Shown piece after piece: positions 8,488-17,555 of a DNA stretch of 64,000 nt. Position 1 is the first letter of the stretch; every line of letters starts with the position of its first letter. The notes below the pieces were generated by a model. It was not told where the DNA came from, did not search any database, and saw nothing but the letters and a program-made list of their open reading frames with translations. The DNA lies in contig NZ_LKBA01000019.1 of assembly GCF_001307765.1 (NCBI RefSeq), positions 186,001 through 250,000 on the forward strand. The letters run 5' to 3'. The stretch comes from Aliiroseovarius crassostreae. Its GTDB lineage: Bacteria; Pseudomonadota; Alphaproteobacteria; Rhodobacterales; Rhodobacteraceae. The position numbers were made by a program, and so were the translations under genes.

Positions 8488-11028
8488 GTGGTCCGATTCA
8501 TACTTGGCATTTTTGGCTCGATTTTTACCTTTCTTACCATTGGGGTCTTTATGGGCGCCTTGGTGGTTGGTGGCGTGTTCTGGATGTATTCGCAGGACTT
8601 GCCCAGTCACGAGCAGTTGGCGAATTACACGCCCGCGACGATCAGCCGGGTCTATTCAGGCGAAGGCGACCTGATGGATGAGTTCGCCCGCGAGCGCCGT
8701 CTTTACACCCCTGCGGATGAGATCCCGGAGATGGTGAAGCAGGCCTTCATCTCGGCCGAAGACAAGAATTTTTATAACCACAAGGGGTTTGACCTGCGTG
8801 GGATTGTAGCCGCGGCGATCGAAGCTGCGCGCGGGGGGCGCCTGCGGGGGGCCTCGACGATTTCCCAGCAGGTGGTCAAGAACTTCCTTCTGTCGTCGGA
8901 ACGGTCTGCCGAACGCAAGATCAAGGAGCTGATCCTGTCGGTGCGGCTGGAAAACTCTCTCGACAAGGATCAGATCCTTGCGCTTTATCTGAACGAGATT
9001 TTCCTCGGGCAGAATTCCTATGGTGTGACCGCAGCGGCGCAGACCTATTTCAACAAGACGCTGGATCAGCTTGCCCCGCATGAGGCGGCCTATCTGGCGA
9101 CCTTGCCGAAAAAACCTGCCAGGTTGCATCCGGTGCGCAATCGCAAGGAGGCGCTGGAGCGGCGCAATTATGTGCTGCGCGAGATGTATCAGAACGGCTA
9201 TCTGGATCAGGCCACCTATGCGGCTGAGCTGGAAATGCCACTGCGCTCGGTGCAGGCGGGGGATTTCCCGGCCTTTCGTCAGGACCTGCCGCCGCGCGAT
9301 TATTTTACGGATGAAATCCGCCGTCAGCTGTCACGCGATTTCGGTGAAGAAGAGTTTTTCACCGGCGGCATGACCGTGCGGGCCACGGTGGACCCTCATC
9401 TACAGGATGTGGCGGCCAAAAGCCTGCGCGACGGGCTTGAGAAATATGACCGAAGTCAGGGTGTCTGGCGCCCGACCGGTGTGACCATCCCGGTTGATAA
9501 GTTGCAGGCAGAAGCCAGCTGGCGCGCGGCGCTTGCCGAGGCTGAAATGCCACGTGACATCGAGGGCTGGTTGCCCGCCGTGGTGCTGGAACTGGGCAAA
9601 AACGATGCGCGGATTGGCATCGAAGGTGTCGAGGGGGGTGAGGATGGTCACTGGATTGCGGCCAAGGACGTGCAATGGGCGCGCCGCCGCAACCCGGAAA
9701 CCGGTAAGCTCGGGCGCAGTGCCCGCGTGGCCAGCGATCTGCTGAAACAGGGTGAGGTGGTTCTGGTGCGCCGGCTGGTGGACGACAATGGCGCATTCCT
9801 GCGCTGGAGCTTGCGCCAGGTTCCCGAAGTGCAGGGCGGGTTCATGGCAATGGATGTGAACACGGGGCGCGTGATTGCGATGCAGGGGGGCTTTTCCTAT
9901 CAGGACAGCGTCTTTAACCGCGCCACCCAGGCCACCCGTCAGCCTGGATCAAGTTTCAAACCCTTTGTTTATGCCTCGGCGCTGGACAGTGGGTTTTCGC
10001 CTGCAACCATCGTGATCGACGCGCCGATTGAGGTGCAGGTGGGCGGCGGCAAGGTCTGGCGCCCCAAGAATGCGTCGAACGAATTCTACGGGCCCACGCC
10101 GCTGCGCACGGGGATCGAACAATCGCGCAACCTGATGACCGTGCGTCTTGCGCAGGAAATCGGGATGGACACCGTGGCGGCCTATGCCGAACGGTTTGGC
10201 GTCTATGAAGAGATGAACCCCTTCCTTGCCAATTCACTGGGGTCGGAAGAGACCACCCTGTTCAAGATGGTGGCGGCCTATGCGATGTTTGCCAATGGCG
10301 GCGAACGGGTAGAGCCGACACTGGTTGACCGGGTGCAGGACCGTTGGGGCAAGACGATCTATCGTCATGACCGGCGCGACTGTGTGGATTGCGCCAATCC
10401 GCAACTTGCCGATGGGGCGGAACTCAGGATCGTGTCAAACCGCGAGCGGGTCATGGATCCGATCACGGCCTATCAGCTGACCTCGATGATGCGGGGGGTG
10501 GTCGAGCGCGGCACGGCCTCGCGCACGGTGAACCTGCCGGTGCCGACCGCCGGCAAGACCGGCACAACCAATGACGCGCGCGACGTGTGGTTCGTGGGCT
10601 TTACCTCGAATATCGTGGCGGGTTGTTATATCGGCTATGACCGTCCCCGCACCATGCCCGGCGCGTCGGGCGGGGGCATGTGCGGCCCGGTTTTCAACAG
10701 CTTCATGAAAGAGGCGATCAAGGAATATGGCGGCGGCGCGTTCAAAGTGCCTGAAGGGGGGCATTTCATCAAGATCGACCGCTTCACCGGCGCGCGTCTT
10801 CCCGATGATGCGTCTGGGGAGCATGTGGTGGCGGAATATTTCCGCGATGGTGAAGAGCCGCTGTTTGGTGTGATGTTTGACGGTGGCTTTGCCATGGGGT
10901 CAAACCTACCGCTATTTGTCCCGAGCGACAGTGATGGGAATTCGGTGGTGACCACATCTACCGGTGAAAAGGTGGTGGTGCCCGGCAAGGCCGATTTCGG
11001 CTCGCTGTCTTCTGGTGGCCAGTATTGA
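8488..11028 (+). CDS. mrcA: penicillin-binding protein 1A (bifunctional transglycosylase/transpeptidase)
   Basis: An 846-residue class A PBP that polymerises and crosslinks peptidoglycan. An N-terminal membrane anchor (about residues 5-35) is followed by the GT51 transglycosylase domain, with the catalytic Glu in SAEDKNFYNHKG and the motif RGASTISQQVVKN. An OB-like insert follows, then the transpeptidase domain with SSFK (S488, K491), SRN in EQSRNLMTV, and KTGT at 690-693. The length is usual for alphaproteobacterial PBP1A. The GTG start matches the N-terminal anchor. In many relatives an N-acetylmuramoyl-L-alanine amidase gene lies next to this gene; none is found here. Confidence 0.95.
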   Translation: MVRFILGIFGSIFTFLTIGVFMGALVVGGVFWMYSQDLPSHEQLANYTPATISRVYSGEGDLMDEFARERRLYTPADEIPEMVKQAFISAEDKNFYNHKGFDLRGIVAAAIEAARGGRLRGASTISQQVVKNFLLSSERSAERKIKELILSVRLENSLDKDQILALYLNEIFLGQNSYGVTAAAQTYFNKTLDQLAPHEAAYLATLPKKPARLHPVRNRKEALERRNYVLREMYQNGYLDQATYAAELEMPLRSVQAGDFPAFRQDLPPRDYFTDEIRRQLSRDFGEEEFFTGGMTVRATVDPHLQDVAAKSLRDGLEKYDRSQGVWRPTGVTIPVDKLQAEASWRAALAEAEMPRDIEGWLPAVVLELGKNDARIGIEGVEGGEDGHWIAAKDVQWARRRNPETGKLGRSARVASDLLKQGEVVLVRRLVDDNGAFLRWSLRQVPEVQGGFMAMDVNTGRVIAMQGGFSYQDSVFNRATQATRQPGSSFKPFVYASALDSGFSPATIVIDAPIEVQVGGGKVWRPKNASNEFYGPTPLRTGIEQSRNLMTVRLAQEIGMDTVAAYAERFGVYEEMNPFLANSLGSEETTLFKMVAAYAMFANGGERVEPTLVDRVQDRWGKTIYRHDRRDCVDCANPQLADGAELRIVSNRERVMDPITAYQLTSMMRGVVERGTASRTVNLPVPTAGKTGTTNDARDVWFVGFTSNIVAGCYIGYDRPRTMPGASGGGMCGPVFNSFMKEAIKEYGGGAFKVPEGGHFIKIDRFTGARLPDDASGEHVVAEYFRDGEEPLFGVMFDGGFAMGSNLPLFVPSDSDGNSVVTTSTGEKVVVPGKADFGSLSSGGQY

Positions 11029-11600
11029 GGCGTTCAGCCGCTTGGCCACTTTTTTAGGAAACTCCCCCTGGGGATCCATGCAAAGGTTGCGGGATAGGGG
11101 GCAGCCACCGGAAATGGCCGCCTGTCGTGAAGGGAAGCGGGGAGGAAACCCCCTGCTTTCAAGGCGATTTTGCACGCATTCCGGCGTTCCGGCCGTGCTC
11201 TCACATCTTTGGCGCGAATTTGGTTTTCAGAGGGTTTTGCCACGCTTCGTGCAGCCGTGACCGGGGGTAAATCGGGATTTGCGTTGCAGCATTGCATTTT
11301 GCCCATTGTCATCCCCCCCCCTTGCCACCTATGTTGCATATTACGGAGAGCCGCTAAGAGTGCGCTTTTCCCGAGAATTTTTCCGGTTTCTCCGGGGCGC
11401 GGGGGTAAATTGCCCAAGCCTGAGAAACGGACTGAGAGCGTCGCGCTAGGTAGGTTCGCCAGATATGTGGCTGAATACCCCCTCGGACGACAGGAATTGA
11501 AGATCGGAACCCTACACGGCACAGCGACCGTGATCTGATCGGATACATCGCCGCACCCCGGTTGACCGGGGGTGGCACTTAATTGGGGCCGGGCGGGCCA
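11029..11600. other. long mrcA-rne intergenic region, no supported gene
   Basis: Open frames occur on both strands but none has family resemblance or a good start. A run of nine C lies near 11312-11320. CACCCCGG at about 11553-11560 can pair with CCGGGGGTG just after it, which would make a stem with a TTGA loop. The unusual length before rne suggests a long transcribed leader. Confidence 0.45.
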
Positions 11601-11603
11601 CCG

Positions 11604-11669
11604 GGCAGGGAACTGCCTTTGAACAAAGCGCGGGAAACCGCCTTTATGAGAGGTGCAGGGAACCGCACC
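11604..11669 (+). promoter_or_regulatory. rne leader: three tandem GNRA-loop hairpins
   Basis: Three hairpins follow one another on the coding strand. GGCAG-GGAA-CTGCC is at 11604-11617 and GCGG-GAAA-CCGC at 11630-11641. GGTGC-AG-GGAA-CC-GCACC is at 11652-11669, with one A.C mismatch. All three loops are GNRA tetraloops, and two are GGAA. They lie about 200 bp before the rne start. RNase E is known to control its own mRNA through the 5' leader in enterobacteria; a similar role here is inference. Confidence 0.5.
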
Positions 11670-11865
11670 GGGATGGCCGCCGGCACCGGAGAAGAAACGC
11701 GATGATGCGTGTGAGGACAGAGCAGAGACTTAATCAGGGGCCGACGCCCCCGACGCTATTGCTGTCCCCCTCGCAACTTTTCGCCCAGACAAGCCACCCT
11801 TCCAGACACACGCGCCCGCCAGACCGGTCGGGACGTGCGCCTGATGATGGGTGCAGAAAGACAAT

Positions 11866-14800
11866 ATGCCCAAAAAGATGCTTATCGATGCCACCCACGC
11901 GGAGGAAACCCGCGTTGTTGTGGTCGACGGCAACAAGGTCGAGGAATTTGACTTTGAATCGGAAAATAAACGTCAGCTAGCTGGCAATATCTATCTGGCC
12001 AAGGTGACGCGGGTTGAACCCTCACTGCAGGCGGCCTTTGTGGATTATGGCGGAAACCGCCATGGTTTCCTGGCGTTTTCGGAAATTCACCCGGATTATT
12101 ACCAGATCCCGGTTGCGGATCGTCAGGCGCTGTTGGAAGAAGAGCGCGCCTATGCCGAGGCGCAGGCTGCGGAAGACGAAAAGCCCAAATCGCGCCGTCG
12201 CCGCCGCTCGAAATCCAAATCCAAAGCGGAAGAGACCAAATCGGCAGATGCCGTGGCGACCAAAGAGGTGGAAACACTTTCTGAGGAGCCGGTCGAAAAC
12301 TCGGCGTCCGGCATGGACGTGATTGATCTGGATGAAGGTGGGGCGGACACGCTTGAAGGTCACTCGCCGATGGATCTGGTCGATGAGACTCCGGTTGCGG
12401 AACCGGCAGAGGATGCAACGGACACGCCCGCAGCAGAAACCCCGGTGGAGACACCTGCTCAAGAGGGGGCGGATGCTGGTGATGTGGCTGAAAACGCTGC
12501 CGAAGATCAGGCCGCTGACCTTGCCTCTGATGCGCAAGACGCCGATGGCGACCATGCTGATGATGGTCATGGCGAAGATGACGGTGACGAAGACGATCCG
12601 CTCGAAGCTGACGAAAAAGACGATCAGATCGAACGCGTTGCGGATGATGACAGCTCAGAAGACATTCGCCCGCGCCGCAAACCGCGCCAGAAACGTTACA
12701 AGATCCAGGAAGTGGTCAAGGTGCGCCAGATCATGCTGGTGCAGGTTGTAAAAGAAGAACGCGGCAACAAGGGGGCGGCACTCACCACCTATCTGTCGCT
12801 GGCAGGCCGCTATTGCGTGCTTATGCCCAATACGGCGCGTGGTGGCGGTATTTCCCGCAAGATCACCAATATCACCGACCGTAAGAAACTCAAGGAAATC
12901 GCGGCTGAGATCGACGTGCCGCAGGGCGCGGGGCTGATCATCCGCACCGCGGGCGCCAAGCGCACCAAGACCGAGATCAAGCGCGATTATGAATATCTGC
13001 AACGCCTGTGGGAGCAGATCCGCACCCACACGCTGGAAAGCATTGCCCCGGCCAAGATCTATGAAGAAGGCAACCTGATCAAACGCACGATCCGCGATCT
13101 TTATTCGCGCGAGATCGACGAGGTGTTTGTAGAAGGCGCCGCCGGCTATCGCACCGCCAAGGACTTCATGAAAATGATCATGCCGTCCCATGCGAAAAAC
13201 GTGAAACACTATCAAGATCAGATGCCGCTCTTTGCGCGGTATCAGGTGGAAAGCTACCTCTCGGGCATGTTCAACCCGACGGTGCAGCTGAAATCCGGTG
13301 GCTATATCGTGATCGGTGTGACCGAAGCTCTGGTGGCGATTGATGTGAACTCGGGTCGGGCCACCAAGGAAGGCTCGATCGAGGAAACCGCGCTCAAGAC
13401 CAACCTGGAAGCCGCCGAAGAGGTGGCCCGCCAGTTGCGTCTGCGCGACCTTGCCGGGCTGATTGTGATCGACTTCATCGACATGGATGAACGTCGCAAC
13501 AACACGGCCGTCGAAAAGCGGATGAAAGACAAGCTCAAGACCGATCGCGCGCGCATTCAGGTGGGCCGTATCTCGGGCTTTGGTCTGATGGAAATGTCGC
13601 GCCAGCGTCTGCGCCCCGGCATGATCGAGGCCACGACCCAGCCGTGTAACCATTGCCACGGCACCGGTCTGATCCGGTCCGACGACAATCTGGCCCTCAA
13701 TATCCTGCGTCAGCTGGAAGAAGAAGGCGTGCGCCGTCGCTCACGTGAAGTGCTGGTGAAGGCTCCTGTCGGCATCGTGAACTTCCTGATGAACAACAAG
13801 CGTGAACATATCGCCCAGATCGAAGCGCGCTATGGTATGGCGGTGCGGATCGAAGCTGATCCGTTCCTGATTTCCCCCGATTTCGCCATCGAAAAGTTCA
13901 AGACCGCCACCCGCGTGGTGCCGGAGGCCGCTGCGCTTGTATCGGCGGATGCCTCACTGATGAGTGAGATTGACGAGGTGGAAGAGGCCGAGGTGATTTC
14001 CGAGGAAGCGCCGACTGAGGCGTCGCCCGCCACAACAGGGGACGAGGAGCAAAAGCCCAAGAAGCGCCGCCGTCGTCGTCGCCGCCGTCGCAGCTCCAGT
14101 TCCGAAAATGGCGAGAACGGCGAAAACGGAGAGACCACCGACGGTTCGGGTGAGAACGGTGACGTGGCAGATGTGGCCGAGGATGCAAAGGCATCGGACG
14201 GCGAAGCGCCAGGTGACGCAGCCAGTGAGGGTGCGGATGCCGGCGGGAACGCATCCCCTGCTGAGGCGGCTGACGAGGCAGAAAAAGACGCTGCCAAGCC
14301 GCGGAAAACCAGCGGGAAATCCTCAGGCAAGACCGCCAAGAGAAGCTCGACCAGCAAGAGGAAAGCTGCTGCGCCCGAGACAGGGGGGGAGACGGGGGTT
14401 GAGGCTGGGGAAGAGAGTGCGGAAAATGCCTCTGACGCTGTGTCGCCTGCGGAAGATAAGCCCAAGAAAACCACGCGTAAAAGCAGCTCGGCCAGGAAAA
14501 AGTCGAGCAGTTCCAAGGCAAAGGAAGAGGCCGAGCTCGCCTCTTCTGAGCAGGGCGCTGATGCGGTGACAGGAGAGGCCACAGAGGCGGCGAGCGATGC
14601 ACCTGCCGAAGGTGACGTGAAGCCGAAGAAGACCACGCGCAAACGCACAACCAGAAAGAAAAAAGCGGCAGAGGTCGTGGAACCTGCGCCTGACAGTGCT
14701 GAGCAAGAAACCTCGGCAGAGGCCGTGGTTGCGGCAGAGCCGGTGAGCGACACCGTGGACGTTTCCTCAGCAGAGCCCACCCCTGCACCCGAGGACGGGG

Positions 14801-14949
14801 CGGTCGCAGAAACGCCATCTGAAGAGCCGAGCGTGGCCCCCTCAGAGCCGGTGGCAGAACCTGTGACCGAAGAGGTGTCAACGACCGCTGTAAAAGAGGA
14901 CACGCCCCCCAAGCCCAAACGTAAAGGCTGGTGGTCGCTGGGCCAGTAA
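11866..14949 (+). CDS. rne: ribonuclease E
   Basis: A 1027-residue endoribonuclease that starts mRNA decay and processes rRNA and other RNAs. MPKKMLIDATHAEETRVVVV is the family N-terminus, so the start is 11866 rather than the in-frame ATG 15 bases earlier. The S1 domain is split after YYQIP by an acidic Ala/Glu/Asp-rich insertion of nearly 200 residues, as is usual in alphaproteobacteria. The catalytic core has VAIDVNSGRATKEGSIEETA and VIDFIDMDERRNN, and the zinc link CNHCHGTG. The C-terminal third is low-complexity, with the Arg run in KPKKRRRRRRRRR and Lys/Ala/Glu repeats, the likely scaffold for RNA and degradosome partners. A long leader precedes it and a terminator follows. Confidence 0.95.
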   Translation: MPKKMLIDATHAEETRVVVVDGNKVEEFDFESENKRQLAGNIYLAKVTRVEPSLQAAFVDYGGNRHGFLAFSEIHPDYYQIPVADRQALLEEERAYAEAQAAEDEKPKSRRRRRSKSKSKAEETKSADAVATKEVETLSEEPVENSASGMDVIDLDEGGADTLEGHSPMDLVDETPVAEPAEDATDTPAAETPVETPAQEGADAGDVAENAAEDQAADLASDAQDADGDHADDGHGEDDGDEDDPLEADEKDDQIERVADDDSSEDIRPRRKPRQKRYKIQEVVKVRQIMLVQVVKEERGNKGAALTTYLSLAGRYCVLMPNTARGGGISRKITNITDRKKLKEIAAEIDVPQGAGLIIRTAGAKRTKTEIKRDYEYLQRLWEQIRTHTLESIAPAKIYEEGNLIKRTIRDLYSREIDEVFVEGAAGYRTAKDFMKMIMPSHAKNVKHYQDQMPLFARYQVESYLSGMFNPTVQLKSGGYIVIGVTEALVAIDVNSGRATKEGSIEETALKTNLEAAEEVARQLRLRDLAGLIVIDFIDMDERRNNTAVEKRMKDKLKTDRARIQVGRISGFGLMEMSRQRLRPGMIEATTQPCNHCHGTGLIRSDDNLALNILRQLEEEGVRRRSREVLVKAPVGIVNFLMNNKREHIAQIEARYGMAVRIEADPFLISPDFAIEKFKTATRVVPEAAALVSADASLMSEIDEVEEAEVISEEAPTEASPATTGDEEQKPKKRRRRRRRRRSSSSENGENGENGETTDGSGENGDVADVAEDAKASDGEAPGDAASEGADAGGNASPAEAADEAEKDAAKPRKTSGKSSGKTAKRSSTSKRKAAAPETGGETGVEAGEESAENASDAVSPAEDKPKKTTRKSSSARKKSSSSKAKEEAELASSEQGADAVTGEATEAASDAPAEGDVKPKKTTRKRTTRKKKAAEVVEPAPDSAEQETSAEAVVAAEPVSDTVDVSSAEPTPAPEDGAVAETPSEEPSVAPSEPVAEPVTEEVSTTAVKEDTPPKPKRKGWWSLGQ

Positions 14950-14971
14950 GGTCGCAAATGGCGAAGATACG

Positions 14972-15000
14972 AAAAAGCCGGGCATCTGCCCGGCTTTTTT
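14972..15000 (+). terminator. Rho-independent terminator after rne
   Basis: AAAAAGCCGGGCA pairs with TGCCCGGCTTTTTT across a short loop, about 25 bp after the rne stop. The T run is strong on the + strand. Confidence 0.85.
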
Positions 15001-15049
15001 CTTTTCGGGGGGCCGCCTGTGCGAGTTGCGATCCGTAGCCCGCTTCGCC

Positions 15050-15289
15050 TCAGCCTTTGCGAATGAAATAATGGGTGACGTCCTGATCCCCAAGTTTTGC
15101 GGGGGCCTCTCCCAGAAACTCATGCCCCTGTTCCGCGCAGAAATGCGGCACGTCAATCACCGCGGCGGGGTCGGTGGCCTCAAGACGAAGCACTTGGCCG
15201 TTTTGCATGGATTTCAACCGCTTGCGGGCTTTCAGAACCGGAAGCGGGCAGAGCAGCCCAATGGCGTCGAGGGTTTCATCATAGGTCAT
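15050..15289 (-). CDS. TusA-family sulfurtransferase
   Basis: A 79-residue sulfur-carrier protein of the TusA/SirA family. It has the signature LDAIGLLCPLPVLKARKRL, in which the Cys of CPxP carries the persulfide. MTYDETLDAIG at 15289 is the natural start; the frame stays open 13 codons further but without support. Members of this family deliver sulfur for tRNA thiolation, molybdenum cofactor or sulfur oxidation; which one applies here cannot be told. It is divergent from ccdA, and both genes concern thiol chemistry. Confidence 0.85.
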   Translation of the reverse strand: MTYDETLDAIGLLCPLPVLKARKRLKSMQNGQVLRLEATDPAAVIDVPHFCAEQGHEFLGEAPAKLGDQDVTHYFIRKG

Positions 15290-15404
15290 GGGGGAGACAT
15301 AAAAGGCCAGGCTCTGCCTGTCCAGCATCTGTCGCGGATCTCTCTCGCGCGGATGTGATCATCTGGCAGGTGACAGCGCCTGCGCATTGGCCTATGTGAG
15401 GATC

Positions 15405-16157
15405 ATGTTTGGAATTGACCTCATAGATGCAGCCCTTCTGCCTGCAATGATCGTGGCCCTCGTGGCCGGTGTCCTGTCGTTTCTCAGCCCCTGTGTGCTG
15501 CCGATCGTGCCGCCCTATCTGGCCTATATGTCGGGTGTGTCGATGGGGGAGATGTCCGAAGGCAAATCGGGGCAGGGTAAGGTTTTGCTGGCAGCCGGGT
15601 TTTTCGTGCTTGGCCTGTCGACGGTGTTTCTGTTCCTGGGGTTCACCACATCGCTCTTTGGCGCGTTCTTTTTGCAAAATCAGAGCTATTTCAACACCTT
15701 TTCCGGTGTTCTGGTGATGGTTTTCGGGGCGCATTTCCTGGGTGTGATCAACATTCCTTTCCTCAATCGTGAGGCGCGGATGGATGCGGGGGACCAGGGG
15801 GGCAGCGCCTTTGGGGCCTACCTGCTTGGGCTGGCCTTTGCCTTTGGCTGGACGCCTTGCATCGGCCCGCAACTGGGAATGATCCTGTCCTTGGCCGCGA
15901 CGGAAGGATCCGTTTCTCAGGGTACGCTTCTGCTGGCCGTGTATGCGGCGGGGCTGGGTATTCCATTCCTGCTGGTTGCGGCTTTCTTCCCGCGCATGGG
16001 ACCGGTGATTGCCTTTATGAAGCGGCATATGGAGCGGATTGAGCGGGTGATGGGGCTGTTGCTGTGGACCATCGGGCTGCTGATTCTCACGGGTGGGTTC
16101 TCGGCCTTTTCCTATTGGCTTTTGGAAACCTTCCCGGCGCTGGCAAGTTTGGGTTAG
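15405..16157 (+). CDS. ccdA: cytochrome c biogenesis protein CcdA
   Basis: A 250-residue inner-membrane thiol-disulfide transporter of the DsbD/CcdA type, moving reducing equivalents from cytoplasmic thioredoxin to the periplasm for cytochrome c maturation. About six membrane helices are visible. The redox Cys pair lies in LSFLSPCVLPIVPPYLAYM (first helix) and GWTPCIGPQLGM (fourth helix). AGGATC precedes the ATG at 15405, which I prefer to the upstream start in the same frame. The length is normal for CcdA proteins lacking the extra DsbD domains. Confidence 0.92.
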   Translation: MFGIDLIDAALLPAMIVALVAGVLSFLSPCVLPIVPPYLAYMSGVSMGEMSEGKSGQGKVLLAAGFFVLGLSTVFLFLGFTTSLFGAFFLQNQSYFNTFSGVLVMVFGAHFLGVINIPFLNREARMDAGDQGGSAFGAYLLGLAFAFGWTPCIGPQLGMILSLAATEGSVSQGTLLLAVYAAGLGIPFLLVAAFFPRMGPVIAFMKRHMERIERVMGLLLWTIGLLILTGGFSAFSYWLLETFPALASLG

Positions 16158-16164
16158 GCCGGAA

Positions 16165-16220
16165 GGGGCGCTGCCCCTCGCGCTTTGCGCTCACCCCGAG
16201 GTATTTAATGCAAGAAAAAG
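16165..16220 (+). repeat. dispersed intergenic repeat, copy 2
   Basis: GGGGCGCTGCCCC and CGCGCTTTGCGC form paired palindromes, followed by TCACCCCGAGGTATTTAATG and an A/G-rich tail. It matches copy 1 at 8302-8358. It sits immediately after the ccdA stop and could act as its terminator or mRNA end. Confidence 0.7.
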
Positions 16221-16307
16221 CCAAGGGGGGCGTGGGGAAAGCGCCGTCCGGGGCTTACTTTGGCCCAAATCCGCAGCTATCTTCTGGGCAAATCAGGGGC
16301 CAGGAAG

Positions 16308-17555
16308 ATGGTAGCAGAGTTTTCAAAAGGTCAGGATGTGTGCAGGCGGCGGGTGTTTTATATCCCCGGCTACGATCCTATTCATCCCCGTCGGTATCGC
16401 GAGCTCTATCGTAAGGAAAGTGCCCGTCAGGGGGCGGTGTCCGGCTATGAGGTGGATCTGATCGGCCGTCAGGGCGGTGACACTTATGGCTGGCAGGTCA
16501 CATCGCGTATGGACGGAGTGGAAACCGAGGCCGAGTTTGATGTTCTGGTCTGGTCCGACATTGTCCGCACCAGCATGGATCTGAATATTCCCCGCACCTA
16601 TCTGATGATGGCCCGCACGGCTTGGGTTTACATCGGTTCGGGCGCGCTTGGGCGGTTGATGCGATTGCGCAAGGGGCCGGTGATTGCGGCGCTTTATCCG
16701 GTGGGAATGTTGCTTTTGCAATTGATCCTGGCGCTTTTGGTGGCCTGGGTGCTTGGGGGGCTGATCACGCTGGGTCTGCGCGGGTTGATTGGCGATGTTG
16801 CAGCGATCAGTGCAGGGGCGGTCGTGGGGATCGCAACTGTCCTTGCGGTTCTTGTCTGGTTTCGCAGGATCGACAGCAAGTTATACGTCTATTACCTGAT
16901 GCATGATTACAGTTATTCGGCGGCGACCAAAGGGGCCAATCCACCGGATCTGGAGGCGCGGATTGCGGCGTTTGCGGGGCAGGTCGGCGCTGCGTTGGAA
17001 AGTGATGTGGATGAGGTTCTGGTGGTTGGTCATTCTTCGGGCGCACATCTGGGCGTGTCGATCCTGGCGGATCTGCTGCGCGATGGACGCGTGGCTGAAG
17101 GGGGGCCGAAGCTGGGGTTTCTGACGCTTGGGCAAGTGGTGCCGATGGTGTCGTTTCTGCCCAAGGCCTGGCGGCTGCGACGCGATCTGCACGCATTGAG
17201 CCAATCTGACCAGATCACCTGGATAGATGTGACGGCGCCGGGGGATGGCTGTGCCTTTGCTTTGTGCGATCCGGTGTCGGTTTCGGGTGTGGCGCCCAAG
17301 ACGGGCAAACGCTGGCCGATCGTGTTCTCTGCGGCTTTTACGCAGACCCTGTCTCCGGCGCGCTGGAAGGCGCTGAGGTGGCGGTTTTTCCGACTGCATT
17401 TCCAATATCTCTGCGCCTTTGACAGGCCTCGGGGTTACGACTATTTTCGCATCACGGCCGGCCCGATCAGCCTTTCTGAACGTTATAAAAACCGAAAGCC
17501 ATCGGGCAGCCGTATCGACCGTTCCATATCGAAATATATCAGTATGGAACCGTGA
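16308..17555 (+). CDS. membrane protein with alpha/beta-hydrolase-type GHSSG motif
   Basis: A protein of about 415 residues. The N-terminal part has RRVFYIPGYDPIHPRRYRELY, typical of an alpha/beta-hydrolase opening strand. Two membrane segments occur mid-protein, from about residues 120-195 (VIAALYPVGMLLLQLILALL and a second hydrophobic block). The C-terminal half contains VLVVGHSSGAHLGVSILADL with the nucleophile elbow GHSSG, so a serine hydrolase, possibly acting on a lipid, is likely. AGGAAG precedes the ATG at 16308. The stop overlaps the P450 start, so the two are probably co-translated. The substrate is unknown. Confidence 0.7.
   Translation: MVAEFSKGQDVCRRRVFYIPGYDPIHPRRYRELYRKESARQGAVSGYEVDLIGRQGGDTYGWQVTSRMDGVETEAEFDVLVWSDIVRTSMDLNIPRTYLMMARTAWVYIGSGALGRLMRLRKGPVIAALYPVGMLLLQLILALLVAWVLGGLITLGLRGLIGDVAAISAGAVVGIATVLAVLVWFRRIDSKLYVYYLMHDYSYSAATKGANPPDLEARIAAFAGQVGAALESDVDEVLVVGHSSGAHLGVSILADLLRDGRVAEGGPKLGFLTLGQVVPMVSFLPKAWRLRRDLHALSQSDQITWIDVTAPGDGCAFALCDPVSVSGVAPKTGKRWPIVFSAAFTQTLSPARWKALRWRFFRLHFQYLCAFDRPRGYDYFRITAGPISLSERYKNRKPSGSRIDRSISKYISMEP

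Noticed and set aside
11034-11522. 162-codon minus-strand frame in the mrcA-rne gap
   Set aside because: It has no recognisable domain and overlaps frames on the other strand; more likely leader or spacer sequence.
12655-13659. 334-codon open frame on the minus strand inside rne
   Set aside because: It is the antisense shadow of conserved RNase E codons in high-GC DNA; it has no ribosome binding site or family resemblance.
13830-14957. 375-codon Ser/Ala-rich minus-strand frame
   Set aside because: It mirrors the low-complexity C-terminal part of RNase E.
16260-16307. Upstream TTG start for the membrane hydrolase-like gene
   Set aside because: ATG at 16308 has AGGAAG just before it and gives an N-terminus close to the first conserved strand.
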